DNA of 64,000 bases from Pseudomonas sp. PDM04 (GTDB taxonomy: Bacteria > Pseudomonadota > Gammaproteobacteria > Pseudomonadales > Pseudomonadaceae): positions 682,001 to 746,000 of the forward strand of contig NZ_JACVAI010000004.1 of NCBI RefSeq assembly GCF_014851765.1, given 5' to 3'. Of the stretch, positions 18,778-25,967 are shown in pieces. Position numbers and translations under genes: made by a program. The first letter of the stretch is position 1, and every line of letters starts with the position of its first letter. Below the pieces are notes generated by a model. The model saw nothing but the letters and a program-made list of their open reading frames with translations, searched no databases and was not told where the DNA came from.

Positions 18778-18795
18778 AGAAGCAATGCTGCTTCT
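18778..18795 (-). terminator. Weak hairpin after the lysozyme-inhibitor gene
   Basis: AGAAGCA / TGCTTCT with a 4-nt loop, 15 bp past the stop on the minus strand, followed there by CTCT rather than a T-run. Possible terminator or 3'-end stabiliser. Confidence 0.4.
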
Positions 18796-18809
18796 TTCAT
18801 GTGACAAAT

Positions 18810-19274
18810 TCAGTACCAGTTCGGGTCTTTCTTCAGTTGCTCCATCAACAGGTCCTGCATGCCCTGGTCAGGTTTGCCGAGAAAGCGGTAATCGGCACGT
18901 CGCGTCGGCGACTTGTCGGCCGGCAGCCCTGCAGGCACCTGGACCAGCATGGCATAGGCGTCCTTTTTGTCGAAGCTGACGGCCACGATCAGGCGATTGC
19001 TCTGGCAAGTGCTGCTGGATTCGCAGAGCGGACCCACCAGGTATTTTTCGCCGTCCTCTTCCACTGCATTCATTTGCTCGGCGTTACCGGACAGGTTCAT
19101 CACCCATTCCGGCAGGCGTTCTTCCTTTTCCACCGCGCTTTGCCAGGTGTCGTGAAACTGCGGGTCCGCGCTCAGCAACTCGTTGACCCGGGTCTGGCCA
19201 TCATTGGCAGCCATCGCGAAGGCGCTGCCGCCCAGAAGCAGGGCGGCTGCCAGCGTTTTGAGTGAAACGTTCAT
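18810..19274 (-). CDS. Ivy family C-type lysozyme inhibitor
   Basis: 154 aa with a signal peptide (about residues 1-22, ending AFAMA), so periplasmic. The core matches Ivy proteins: a hydrophobic segment, the disulfide loop CESSSTC and then a NRLIVAVSFDKKDAYAML strand region, ending in PNWY. Ivy blocks vertebrate C-type lysozyme and may limit host-imposed or self autolysis. The inhibitory loop of E. coli Ivy is CKPHDC; here the cysteines are kept but the loop content and spacing differ, so potency could differ. Start at ATG 19274; an in-frame TTG at 19280 is unlikely. Confidence 0.82.
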   Translation of the reverse strand: MNVSLKTLAAALLLGGSAFAMAANDGQTRVNELLSADPQFHDTWQSAVEKEERLPEWVMNLSGNAEQMNAVEEDGEKYLVGPLCESSSTCQSNRLIVAVSFDKKDAYAMLVQVPAGLPADKSPTRRADYRFLGKPDQGMQDLLMEQLKKDPNWY

Positions 19275-19276
19275 CG

Positions 19277-19441
19277 TCAACCCCGGCCACGACGGCCAAA
19301 GAAGAACGAAGCAATGAACATCACCAGGAACACGACAAAGAGAATCTTGGCGATACCCGTGGCGGTGCCCGCGATACCACCGAAGCCCAGTACTGCAGCG
19401 ATGATGGCAATGATCAGGAATGTGATTGCCCAGCTCAACAT
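19277..19441 (-). CDS. DUF1328 family small membrane protein (YtjA-like)
   Basis: 54 aa: MLSWAITFLIIAIIAAVLGF begins the first of two hydrophobic helices, followed by GGIAGTATGIAKIL and a basic end (RRGRG). This is the full length for the DUF1328/YtjA family of tiny inner-membrane proteins of unknown role. A strong ribosome site (AAGGAG) precedes the ATG at 19441; the longer open frame upstream lacks one. It ends two bases before the Ivy gene starts, so the two are likely co-transcribed. Confidence 0.9.
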   Translation of the reverse strand: MLSWAITFLIIAIIAAVLGFGGIAGTATGIAKILFVVFLVMFIASFFFGRRGRG

Positions 19442-19519
19442 GGTGATTCTCCTTACGCTTCTATTTAAAGGTACTGCGGTGATGCAGTTGTCGGCGCAGA
19501 GGTGCGCCAAGTTCGTTTG

Positions 19520-19807
19520 TCAGAACACCCAGCGCTCCTGAGGTGGCATTTCATCCAGGGGCTGAGCCTGGTCGACGTCCATCATGCGCATGGGAGCGCT
19601 GTCGGCAGGGGTGCTGTGCACGGCGCTGAAGTGGGTCTGGACCGGATACTGAAACGACACGCGTGGCGCTTCTGGCTGCTGGCTCTGCGTCCAGCGCTGG
19701 AACTGCTGGCCGCCGATCAGGGTGATCAGCAGCGCCAGGACCGCGAACAGGCCCTGCTGGATATGCAGTGGCGAGATACGCAATTGGGCGGCACGTTGGC
19801 GATTCAT
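19520..19807 (-). CDS. Hypothetical single-pass membrane protein
   Basis: 95 aa, family not recognised. One hydrophobic helix at about residues 19-33 (LFAVLALLITLIGG), then a proline- and glutamine-rich soluble tail ending MPPQERWVF. The N-terminus is basic, so the tail is probably periplasmic. The start is supported by a strong GGAGGAG ribosome site. It lies 78 bp upstream of the DUF1328 gene on the same strand. A sigma-54-like promoter element sits 72 bp before the start. The gene probably exists; its function is unknown. Confidence 0.75.
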   Translation of the reverse strand: MNRQRAAQLRISPLHIQQGLFAVLALLITLIGGQQFQRWTQSQQPEAPRVSFQYPVQTHFSAVHSTPADSAPMRMMDVDQAQPLDEMPPQERWVF

Positions 19808-19878
19808 CCTGAAGCTCCTCCCACACGGTGGTGATTGTTATTGGGGGGCGTTCGGTTTGCCCCGGATACAACGACTAT

Positions 19879-19894
19879 TGCAGTCGGCATGCCA
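19879..19894 (-). promoter_or_regulatory. Putative sigma-54 promoter (-24/-12)
   Basis: Minus strand reads TGGCATGCCGACTGCA. The GG and GC dinucleotides have the exact spacing of the consensus TGGCAY-N5-TTGCW, with one mismatch (C for the first T of TTGC). It would start transcription about 60 bp before the 95-aa membrane protein gene. Confidence 0.5.
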
Positions 19895-20054
19895 CTTTTT
19901 TTGAATGAAAAAATTCAATTAAATCAATGAGTTAAAAATGATAAAACCTGAGGGTCGGACGCATCCTGCACGATGGCCTATTGAGGGTCGTGCGAAATGC
20001 ACGATAATTTCGTAGGAGCTTTCTTGTTTTTTTTGAATTGCGCAGAGGACGCCG

Positions 20055-20144
20055 ATGTCTGAAAGGAAGGCGGATCAGCCTGAAATTCAGCTAGACGATA
20101 AAAAACAACAGAATCAGGCGATTAGCCTTGGCGTGAGTAGATAG
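20055..20144 (+). CDS. Candidate small protein, 29 aa
   Basis: Starts MSERKADQPEIQLDDKKQQN and runs nine more residues to TAG at 20142-20144. A good ribosome site (AGAGGA at 20044-20049) stands five bases before the ATG. Charged and hydrophilic, no membrane segment, no known family. It lies 96 bp before algB and could be a small protein or an upstream reading frame on the algB leader. Short length makes chance possible. Confidence 0.4.
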   Translation: MSERKADQPEIQLDDKKQQNQAISLGVSR

Positions 20145-20240
20145 TTACTCCGTTGTGGTCGGAATCGGCCAGAATCAACCATGCAACTTGCCCGATTTTT
20201 CTGGGACTAACCAAGATCATTCTTTAAGGAGCGTAGGAAA

Positions 20241-21587
20241 ATGGAATCTGCCACCGAGCATCAGGGCCGCATTCTGCTGGTGGACGACGAGTCCGCCATC
20301 CTGCGAACGTTCCGGTATTGCCTCGAAGACGAGGGCTACAGCGTCGCCACTGCCAATAGCGCGGCGCAGGCTGACGCGTTGCTGCAACGCCAGGTATTTG
20401 ACCTGTGTTTCCTCGACCTGCGCCTCGGTGAGGACAACGGACTCGATGTACTGGCGCAAATGCGCATCCAGGCCCCGTGGATGCGGGTGGTGATCGTCAC
20501 GGCGCACTCGGCCGTGGACACTGCGGTCGACGCGATCCAGGCCGGCGCTGCGGACTACCTGGTCAAACCGTGCAGCCCCGATCAGCTGCGCCTGGCGACC
20601 GCCAAGCAACTGGAAGTGCGGCAGCTGTCGGCGCGCCTCGAAGCGCTGGAGGGTGAAGTCCGCAAACCCAAGGACGGCCTGGATTCCCACAGCCCGGCCA
20701 TGAAAGTGGTGCTCGAGACGGCCCGCCAGGTGGCCAGCACCGATGCCAACATTCTGATTCTTGGCGAGTCCGGCACCGGCAAGGGTGAGCTGTCCCAGGC
20801 CATTCACGGGTGGAGCAAACGGGCGAAGAAATCCTGCGTCACCATCAACTGTCCGTCGCTGACGGCCGAATTGATGGAAAGCGAACTCTTCGGACACAGC
20901 CGTGGCGCCTTTACCGGTGCCAGCGAAAGCACCCTGGGACGTGTCAACCAGGCCGACGGCGGGACGCTGTTTCTCGATGAGATCGGCGATTTTCCCCTGA
21001 CGTTGCAACCCAAGTTGCTGCGTTTCATCCAGGACAAGGAATATGAGCGGGTCGGTGATCCGGTCACGCGTCGCGCCGACGTGCGCATTCTGGCGGCCAC
21101 CAACCTCAACCTCGAAGACATGGTGCGTGACGGGCGTTTCCGTGAGGACTTGCTCTATCGCCTGAACGTCATCACCTTGCACCTGCCTCCGTTGCGTGAG
21201 CGTCGGGAGGACATTCTGAACCTGGCAGACCGTTTCCTGGCGCGCTTCGTCAAGGAATATGCGCGTCCGGCACGAGGTTTCAGTGACGAGGCCCGTGAAG
21301 CGTTGCTGAGCTATCGCTGGCCGGGGAACATCCGGGAGCTGCGTAACGTGGTGGAGCGGGCGAGCATCATCTGCCCGCAGGAGCGGGTCGAGATCAGTCA
21401 TCTGGGCATGGCCGAGACACCGGTCAACAACGCGCCGCGCATTGGCGCTGCACTGAGCCTGGATGAACTGGAGAAGGCCCACATCGGCGCTGTGCTCGCC
21501 ACCGCCGGTACCTTGGACCAGGCCGCCAAGACCCTGGGAATCGATGCATCGACGCTGTATCGCAAGCGCAAGCAGTACAACCTGTGA
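20241..21587 (+). CDS. algB: NtrC-family response regulator AlgB
   Basis: 448 aa. Receiver domain (about 10-125) with phosphorylatable Asp59; AAA+ sigma-54-activator domain (about 145-375) with Walker A GESGTGKGE, the sigma-54 contact loop GAFTGA and Walker B GGTLFLDE; C-terminal Fis-type helix-turn-helix (TLDQAAKTLGIDASTLYRKR). In P. aeruginosa AlgB promotes alginate synthesis by activating algD and represses quorum-sensing outputs. The Walker A ending GKGE, instead of the usual GKE, matches my memory of AlgB. kinB follows after 10 bp, forming the cognate pair. Confidence 0.96.
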   Translation: MESATEHQGRILLVDDESAILRTFRYCLEDEGYSVATANSAAQADALLQRQVFDLCFLDLRLGEDNGLDVLAQMRIQAPWMRVVIVTAHSAVDTAVDAIQAGAADYLVKPCSPDQLRLATAKQLEVRQLSARLEALEGEVRKPKDGLDSHSPAMKVVLETARQVASTDANILILGESGTGKGELSQAIHGWSKRAKKSCVTINCPSLTAELMESELFGHSRGAFTGASESTLGRVNQADGGTLFLDEIGDFPLTLQPKLLRFIQDKEYERVGDPVTRRADVRILAATNLNLEDMVRDGRFREDLLYRLNVITLHLPPLRERREDILNLADRFLARFVKEYARPARGFSDEAREALLSYRWPGNIRELRNVVERASIICPQERVEISHLGMAETPVNNAPRIGAALSLDELEKAHIGAVLATAGTLDQAAKTLGIDASTLYRKRKQYNL

Positions 21588-21597
21588 GTAAGGGTCG

Positions 21598-23385
21598 ATG
21601 AAACTGGCGATGAAGTTGCGTACTCGGCTGTTCCTGAGTATTTCCGCACTGATCACCGTCGCGCTGCTGGGTCTGTTGCTCGGGCTGGTCAGCGTGATGC
21701 AGATGGCTGGAACCCAGGAAGCGCTGGTGCGCGACAACTTCGTCACCCTGGACCTGGGCCTGAAATTGCGTCAGACCCTGGGCGACCAGCTGATTCTACT
21801 GATGGGCGACAAGCCCGACCCCGTGGCATTCGAAGCGTCCAAGCAGCGCTATTTTCAACTGCTGGAGGAGGGCATCGCCCATGATCAGGGTGGAGGGCGC
21901 CAGTACGGTTTCCAGCAGGCCAAGAACGATTACCTGGATTTTCTCCAGGCCTTGGGTCGGTCGAGCGATCCATCCCATGTATTGAGTGGCAACGAAGACC
22001 TCACCGGAAAATTCAACGTGCTGCGCAACGGGCTGATCACCGAGCACAAGCACGCGCTGGAGAACATCAATGACATGCAGCGCCAGGCCCGGGAGCGGGC
22101 GCTGTTGATTGCCGGGCTGATCGGTCTGGTGGGCCTGGCAGTGTTGATCATCGGCTTCGTCACCGCGCAGGCCATCGCCCGGCGTTTCGGTGCGCCCATC
22201 GAAGCCCTGGCCAAGGCCGCCGACAATATTGGCCAAGGCAACTTCGAGGTGACGCTGCCCGTGACCTCGGCGGTCGAGATCAATCTACTGACCAAGCGCT
22301 TCGGCCTCATGGCCGAGGCACTGCGTCAGCACCAGGCTACCAATGTCGACGAACTGCTTGCCGGTCAGCAACGGTTGCAGGCGGTGCTCGACAGTATCGA
22401 CGACGGCCTGTTGATGATCGATCGCGATGGCCATCTCGAACACCTCAACCCCGTGGCACAGCGTCAGTTGGGTTGGGATCTCGAGAGCCTGGGTAAAGGT
22501 CTCGGCGCGGCGCTTGGCCGCCCGGAGCTGGACCAGCAACTGCAACTGGTGCTGCGCGGCGGCATGCTGGAGCGGGTGCCTGAGGATTTGAGCATCGAGG
22601 TCGATGGCGAGTCGCGCGTGCTGACGTACAGCCTGACGCCGGTCAGTCATACCCAGGGCCATATCCTGGGCGCTGTGATGGTGCTGCATGACGTCACCGA
22701 GCAGCGCGCCTTCGAGCGGGTGCGCAGCGAATTTGTCTTGCGTGCATCCCATGAATTGCGCACGCCGGTGACCGGGATGCACATGGCGTTCGGGCTGTTT
22801 CGCGAACGTGCACATTTCCCTGCGGACTCGCGGGAAGCGGATCTGCTGGACACCGTAAACGAAGAAATGCAGCGTCTGATGCAGCTGATCAACGATCTGT
22901 TGAATTTCTCCCGTTATCAGAACGGCCTGCAGAAGCTCACGTTGGCGCCGTGTTCCATCGAGGATCTGCTGGAGCAGGCCCGCGCGCGATTTGCCGACGC
23001 GGCGCAAGCGAAGGGCATCGACCTGCAGGTGGAACTGCAGGGGCCGTTGCCCTGGTTGCAGGCCGACCAGCCGCAGCTGGACCGGGTGCTGGACAACCTG
23101 ATCGACAACGCCCTGCGCCATACCGGCACCGACGGCCAGATCCGCCTGCAGGCGCGACGGCATGCCGAGCGCGTGATCATCAGCGTCGAAGACAATGGTG
23201 AGGGCATTGCCTATGGCCAGCAGGGGCGGATCTTCGAGCCGTTCGTGCAGGTCGGGCGCAAGAAGGGCGGCGCAGGGCTTGGCCTGGCGCTGTGCAAGGA
23301 AATCGTGCAGTTGCACGGTGGAAGGATGGGGGTTTACTCGCGTCCGGGGCAGGGCACCCAGTTCTACATGGCGCTGACCGTCTGA
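21598..23385 (+). CDS. kinB: Sensor histidine kinase KinB
   Basis: 595 aa, inner membrane, partner of AlgB. Two membrane helices (about 10-35 and 168-190) bracket a helical periplasmic sensor domain. HAMP (about 190-245), PAS (about 258-370) and HisKA domains follow, with the phosphorylated histidine H385 in RASHELRTP, then HATPase_c (DNLIDNALRHTG, EDNGEGIAYG, GGAGLGLALCKEIV). In P. aeruginosa KinB acts mainly as a phosphatase on AlgB and its loss raises alginate via AlgU. It ends 6 bp before the convergent EAL gene. Confidence 0.96.
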   Translation: MKLAMKLRTRLFLSISALITVALLGLLLGLVSVMQMAGTQEALVRDNFVTLDLGLKLRQTLGDQLILLMGDKPDPVAFEASKQRYFQLLEEGIAHDQGGGRQYGFQQAKNDYLDFLQALGRSSDPSHVLSGNEDLTGKFNVLRNGLITEHKHALENINDMQRQARERALLIAGLIGLVGLAVLIIGFVTAQAIARRFGAPIEALAKAADNIGQGNFEVTLPVTSAVEINLLTKRFGLMAEALRQHQATNVDELLAGQQRLQAVLDSIDDGLLMIDRDGHLEHLNPVAQRQLGWDLESLGKGLGAALGRPELDQQLQLVLRGGMLERVPEDLSIEVDGESRVLTYSLTPVSHTQGHILGAVMVLHDVTEQRAFERVRSEFVLRASHELRTPVTGMHMAFGLFRERAHFPADSREADLLDTVNEEMQRLMQLINDLLNFSRYQNGLQKLTLAPCSIEDLLEQARARFADAAQAKGIDLQVELQGPLPWLQADQPQLDRVLDNLIDNALRHTGTDGQIRLQARRHAERVIISVEDNGEGIAYGQQGRIFEPFVQVGRKKGGAGLGLALCKEIVQLHGGRMGVYSRPGQGTQFYMALTV

Positions 23386-23391
23386 TCCGCT

Positions 23392-25005
23392 TCAGGCTTC
23401 GTCATCGATGCGCCGGGCGGCCAGGCGCCGACCTCGGGTAATCAGCTCGATGAACTGCACGGCGCTCAGGGCATGGGCGAACAACCAGCCCTGGCCGAAC
23501 TTGACCCCTTCACTGCTCAGGAATGCGGCCTGGGCTTCATGCTCGATGCCTTCGGCAATCACCTTGAGCTGCAGGGCCTGGGCCATGTGGATGATGTGCG
23601 GTGCCACGCCGCTGCTGGCGGCGTCATGCCCCAGCGCATCGATGAACGCCTTGTCGATTTTCAGACAGTCCACCGGCAGGGTCTGCAGGTACGCAAGGCT
23701 GCAATAGCCGGTGCCAAAGTCGTCGATCAGCACCTGGTGCCCGACATCGCGTAGCGCCTGGAGGTTTCCACGGGCGATCTCCACGTCGATCAGGCCGCGC
23801 TCGGTGACTTCAAAGGCGATCTGCCTGGCGGCCACACGATGCAGGGTCAACAGTCGCGCCATCACTTGGCCGATGCGCGGCACCATCACATCACAGGCCG
23901 CCAGGTTGACCGAGATGTACAGCTGCGGATTGGCCCGCAGCAAATGACCCAGTTGCTCGAGCAGGCGTTGCAGGACGAAATCGGTCATCTGGCGGATCTG
24001 TCCGGTGTTTTCCGCCATCGGAATGAATAGGTCGGGGCTGGTCAGGGTGCCGTCGGGCCGGCGCCAGCGCAGCAACGCTTCGGCGCCGACGCAGTGGCGG
24101 TTGTCGAGGTTGAAGATGGGTTGATACAACACCTGCAACTCCCCGCGTCGTATGGCGCCGGCGAGCTCGGCATCCAGCGACTGGCGCTGGCGCACCAGCA
24201 GAAACACCATGAACCCCACAAACAGCCCGGCTATCAGGCTGGCCGGCCCCAGCCACCACCACGCGGTGGGTACATGCCGGCCAGTACGCGGGGTGATCAG
24301 CACCCATTGGTATTCGGGGCTGTCGGTGGGCATGCGATAAATGAGACGAGTCTGGGTCACTTGCAGGGCATCGCGACTGTCCGGTGGCCAGGCTTCGGTG
24401 GGAGGCCAGGCCTGCGCCGTGCCCAGGACCGGAATGGCTCGCTTGCCGTGATCCAGCACCACCAGAAGGCTGCTGCCCGGCGACAGGTCGACCATGTCGG
24501 TCAGGTGCCCGCGGGACGTGGCGACGCGAAAGTTGCCACGCCCGAGCATCAGCGCAGCGCGGTTTTCATCGGGTTCGGTGGAGGTGTTCAGCCAATAGCT
24601 GTAGGCCGGGTCCTTGATGTCCGGGGGGCGCACCATCGACGGGCCTTCCTGGCGCGGACGGTTGGAGCAGAGCCGCGAACCGTCCATGAACGCAGCTTCG
24701 TAGACGAAACGGTAGTTGAAGGTGACCTGTTGCAGGGTGGCGATCATTTCGTCGCTGCACATGCGCAGGGGCTGGGCTTCAAGGTCATCCAGGCTTTCGC
24801 GCAATTGCCCGAACAGTTGCTCCAGGCGCGCCAGAAAGCGCTCGCCTTGCGCGTTCATTTCAAGGCTTTCGTTCTGCTCGATCTGATTCAGCGCCACGAA
24901 CATGCTGCCCGTCATCAGTAATATTGTGCTCAGGACAGCAGCCAGCGTCGCCAATAACCAGGGGCGATAAAACCAGCTACGAAGCGTCTCTCGAGCAGCA
25001 GGCAT
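23392..25005 (-). CDS. EAL-domain c-di-GMP phosphodiesterase with CSS-motif sensor
   Basis: 537 aa. Two membrane helices (about 15-38 and 247-268) flank a periplasmic CSS-motif domain with MCSDEM at about residue 82, whose cysteines can be controlled by DsbA/DsbB-type oxidation in E. coli homologues. The EAL domain (about 285-525) is complete: GAEALLRW, NLAACDV with the conserved Asn, FEVTERG, DDFGTGYCSL, KIDKAFID and IAEGIEHEAQ, so it should hydrolyse c-di-GMP to pGpG. It sits between kinB and ampDh2, which I recall as neighbours in P. aeruginosa. Confidence 0.92.
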   Translation of the reverse strand: MPAARETLRSWFYRPWLLATLAAVLSTILLMTGSMFVALNQIEQNESLEMNAQGERFLARLEQLFGQLRESLDDLEAQPLRMCSDEMIATLQQVTFNYRFVYEAAFMDGSRLCSNRPRQEGPSMVRPPDIKDPAYSYWLNTSTEPDENRAALMLGRGNFRVATSRGHLTDMVDLSPGSSLLVVLDHGKRAIPVLGTAQAWPPTEAWPPDSRDALQVTQTRLIYRMPTDSPEYQWVLITPRTGRHVPTAWWWLGPASLIAGLFVGFMVFLLVRQRQSLDAELAGAIRRGELQVLYQPIFNLDNRHCVGAEALLRWRRPDGTLTSPDLFIPMAENTGQIRQMTDFVLQRLLEQLGHLLRANPQLYISVNLAACDVMVPRIGQVMARLLTLHRVAARQIAFEVTERGLIDVEIARGNLQALRDVGHQVLIDDFGTGYCSLAYLQTLPVDCLKIDKAFIDALGHDAASSGVAPHIIHMAQALQLKVIAEGIEHEAQAAFLSSEGVKFGQGWLFAHALSAVQFIELITRGRRLAARRIDDEA

Positions 25006-25081
25006 ATGGGCATATCCGAAGGATTACCAATGAGTTATAGCTGCTGATTGAGAAAAAGCGCTGACCGTCGGGCGGGCGTCA

Positions 25082-25864
25082 TTATTTTGTCTGATTCAGC
25101 ACCTGGAGAAGCGCCGCCGTTTGCGCGTCGGGCTGGCCGTCGAAGCGTGACGGACGGAAATGCATCTGGAAGGCAGCGATCACATGATGGGTCGCGACAT
25201 CCAGCTCGCCAGTTTGTGGCGTGGCATAGCCCAGGCGAGCCAACTGACCCTGGAACCAACTGATGCTCGGCAGTTGTGCGTCGAATTGCGCTTGCTGGCG
25301 CGCCACCGCCTGCTCGTTCGGCCAGACGCCCAGACCTTCGGCCGCCAGGCGTTTCCAGGGAAAAAGGGGGCCGGGGTCGAGTTTGCGCAATGGCGCGATA
25401 TCGCTATGGCCAATGATGCTGCGTGGGTTGATGGCGTAACGTTGGCTGATGTCCTTGAGCAGAACGATCAGCGACTGCACCTGGGCTTCACTGTAGGGAT
25501 ACCAGAGGCGCTTGCCATCCGACATCTCCTTGAATCCGGGGTTGACGATCTCGATGCCGATGGAGCTGGAGTTGAGCCACGTACGGCCCTGCCACTCGCT
25601 TTCGCCCGCATGCCATGCCCGCAGGCTTTCATCCATCAATTTGTAGATGGTTGCGTCCTTGTCGTCGCCGATCAGGTAATGGCTGCTGACTTCGCCGTGA
25701 GTCAGCAGTTGCAGTGAACGTTCCAGGGACGCAGAGGTGTAATGCACCACCACGAACTGAATGCGGCTGTCGTGATTGGCGGAAGGGTGGCTGGTGTCGA
25801 ACCGGGGGCCACTGGTGCACCCGGCCAACAGGATCAACGACACGATGAGAGCAAGAAATTTCAT
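25082..25864 (-). CDS. ampDh2: N-acetylmuramoyl-L-alanine amidase AmpDh2 (lipoprotein)
   Basis: 260 aa. Lipoprotein signal with lipobox LAGC (Cys16), so membrane-anchored in the periplasm. The amidase_2 zinc domain (about 30-180) has VVVHYTS and GHSDIAP with the zinc histidines and DPGPLFPW. A peptidoglycan-binding domain (about 195-258, LARLGYATPQTGELD) follows. It cleaves the bond between MurNAc and the stem peptide, affecting wall turnover and, through muropeptides, beta-lactamase induction. The position near algB-kinB supports AmpDh2 over AmpDh3. ATG at 25864 is chosen because it begins the signal. Confidence 0.9.
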   Translation of the reverse strand: MKFLALIVSLILLAGCTSGPRFDTSHPSANHDSRIQFVVVHYTSASLERSLQLLTHGEVSSHYLIGDDKDATIYKLMDESLRAWHAGESEWQGRTWLNSSSIGIEIVNPGFKEMSDGKRLWYPYSEAQVQSLIVLLKDISQRYAINPRSIIGHSDIAPLRKLDPGPLFPWKRLAAEGLGVWPNEQAVARQQAQFDAQLPSISWFQGQLARLGYATPQTGELDVATHHVIAAFQMHFRPSRFDGQPDAQTAALLQVLNQTK

Positions 25865-25967
25865 GGCAAGAGGCAACGCGCAAGACAGTAATGCAACAGT
25901 GTAACGTACTGTCTTGCGCCGTGACCGCCAACCGGGTCCATTTCAACAAAATGGGACAAATGGCCTG

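Larger units (their letters stand above)
18101..18809. other. 709-bp region without a recognised gene upstream of gltP
   Basis: The part next to gltP should hold its promoter; TTATAC on the minus strand near 18184-18189 is a possible -10 without a clear -35. A 17-bp palindrome lies at 18287-18303. On the minus strand 18498-18800 is an open frame of 100 codons, very rich in Arg and Lys (RKGRVRKKLLRKFVVRSW), with no family I recognise and no clear ribosome site. A hairpin at 18778-18795 may end the lysozyme-inhibitor transcript. Lower-GC stretches at 18340-18450 look unlike coding DNA. Confidence 0.6.
19808..20240. other. 433-bp divergent region between the membrane protein gene and algB
   Basis: AT-rich at 19895-19945, in contrast to the surrounding GC-rich coding DNA. 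It holds a sigma-54-like element (19879-19894, minus), a small hairpin CGTGC-N5-GCACG (19989-20003), a T-run at 20027-20034 and a short ORF with a good ribosome site (20055-20144). The algB start at 20241 is preceded by AAGGAG. Confidence 0.55.
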
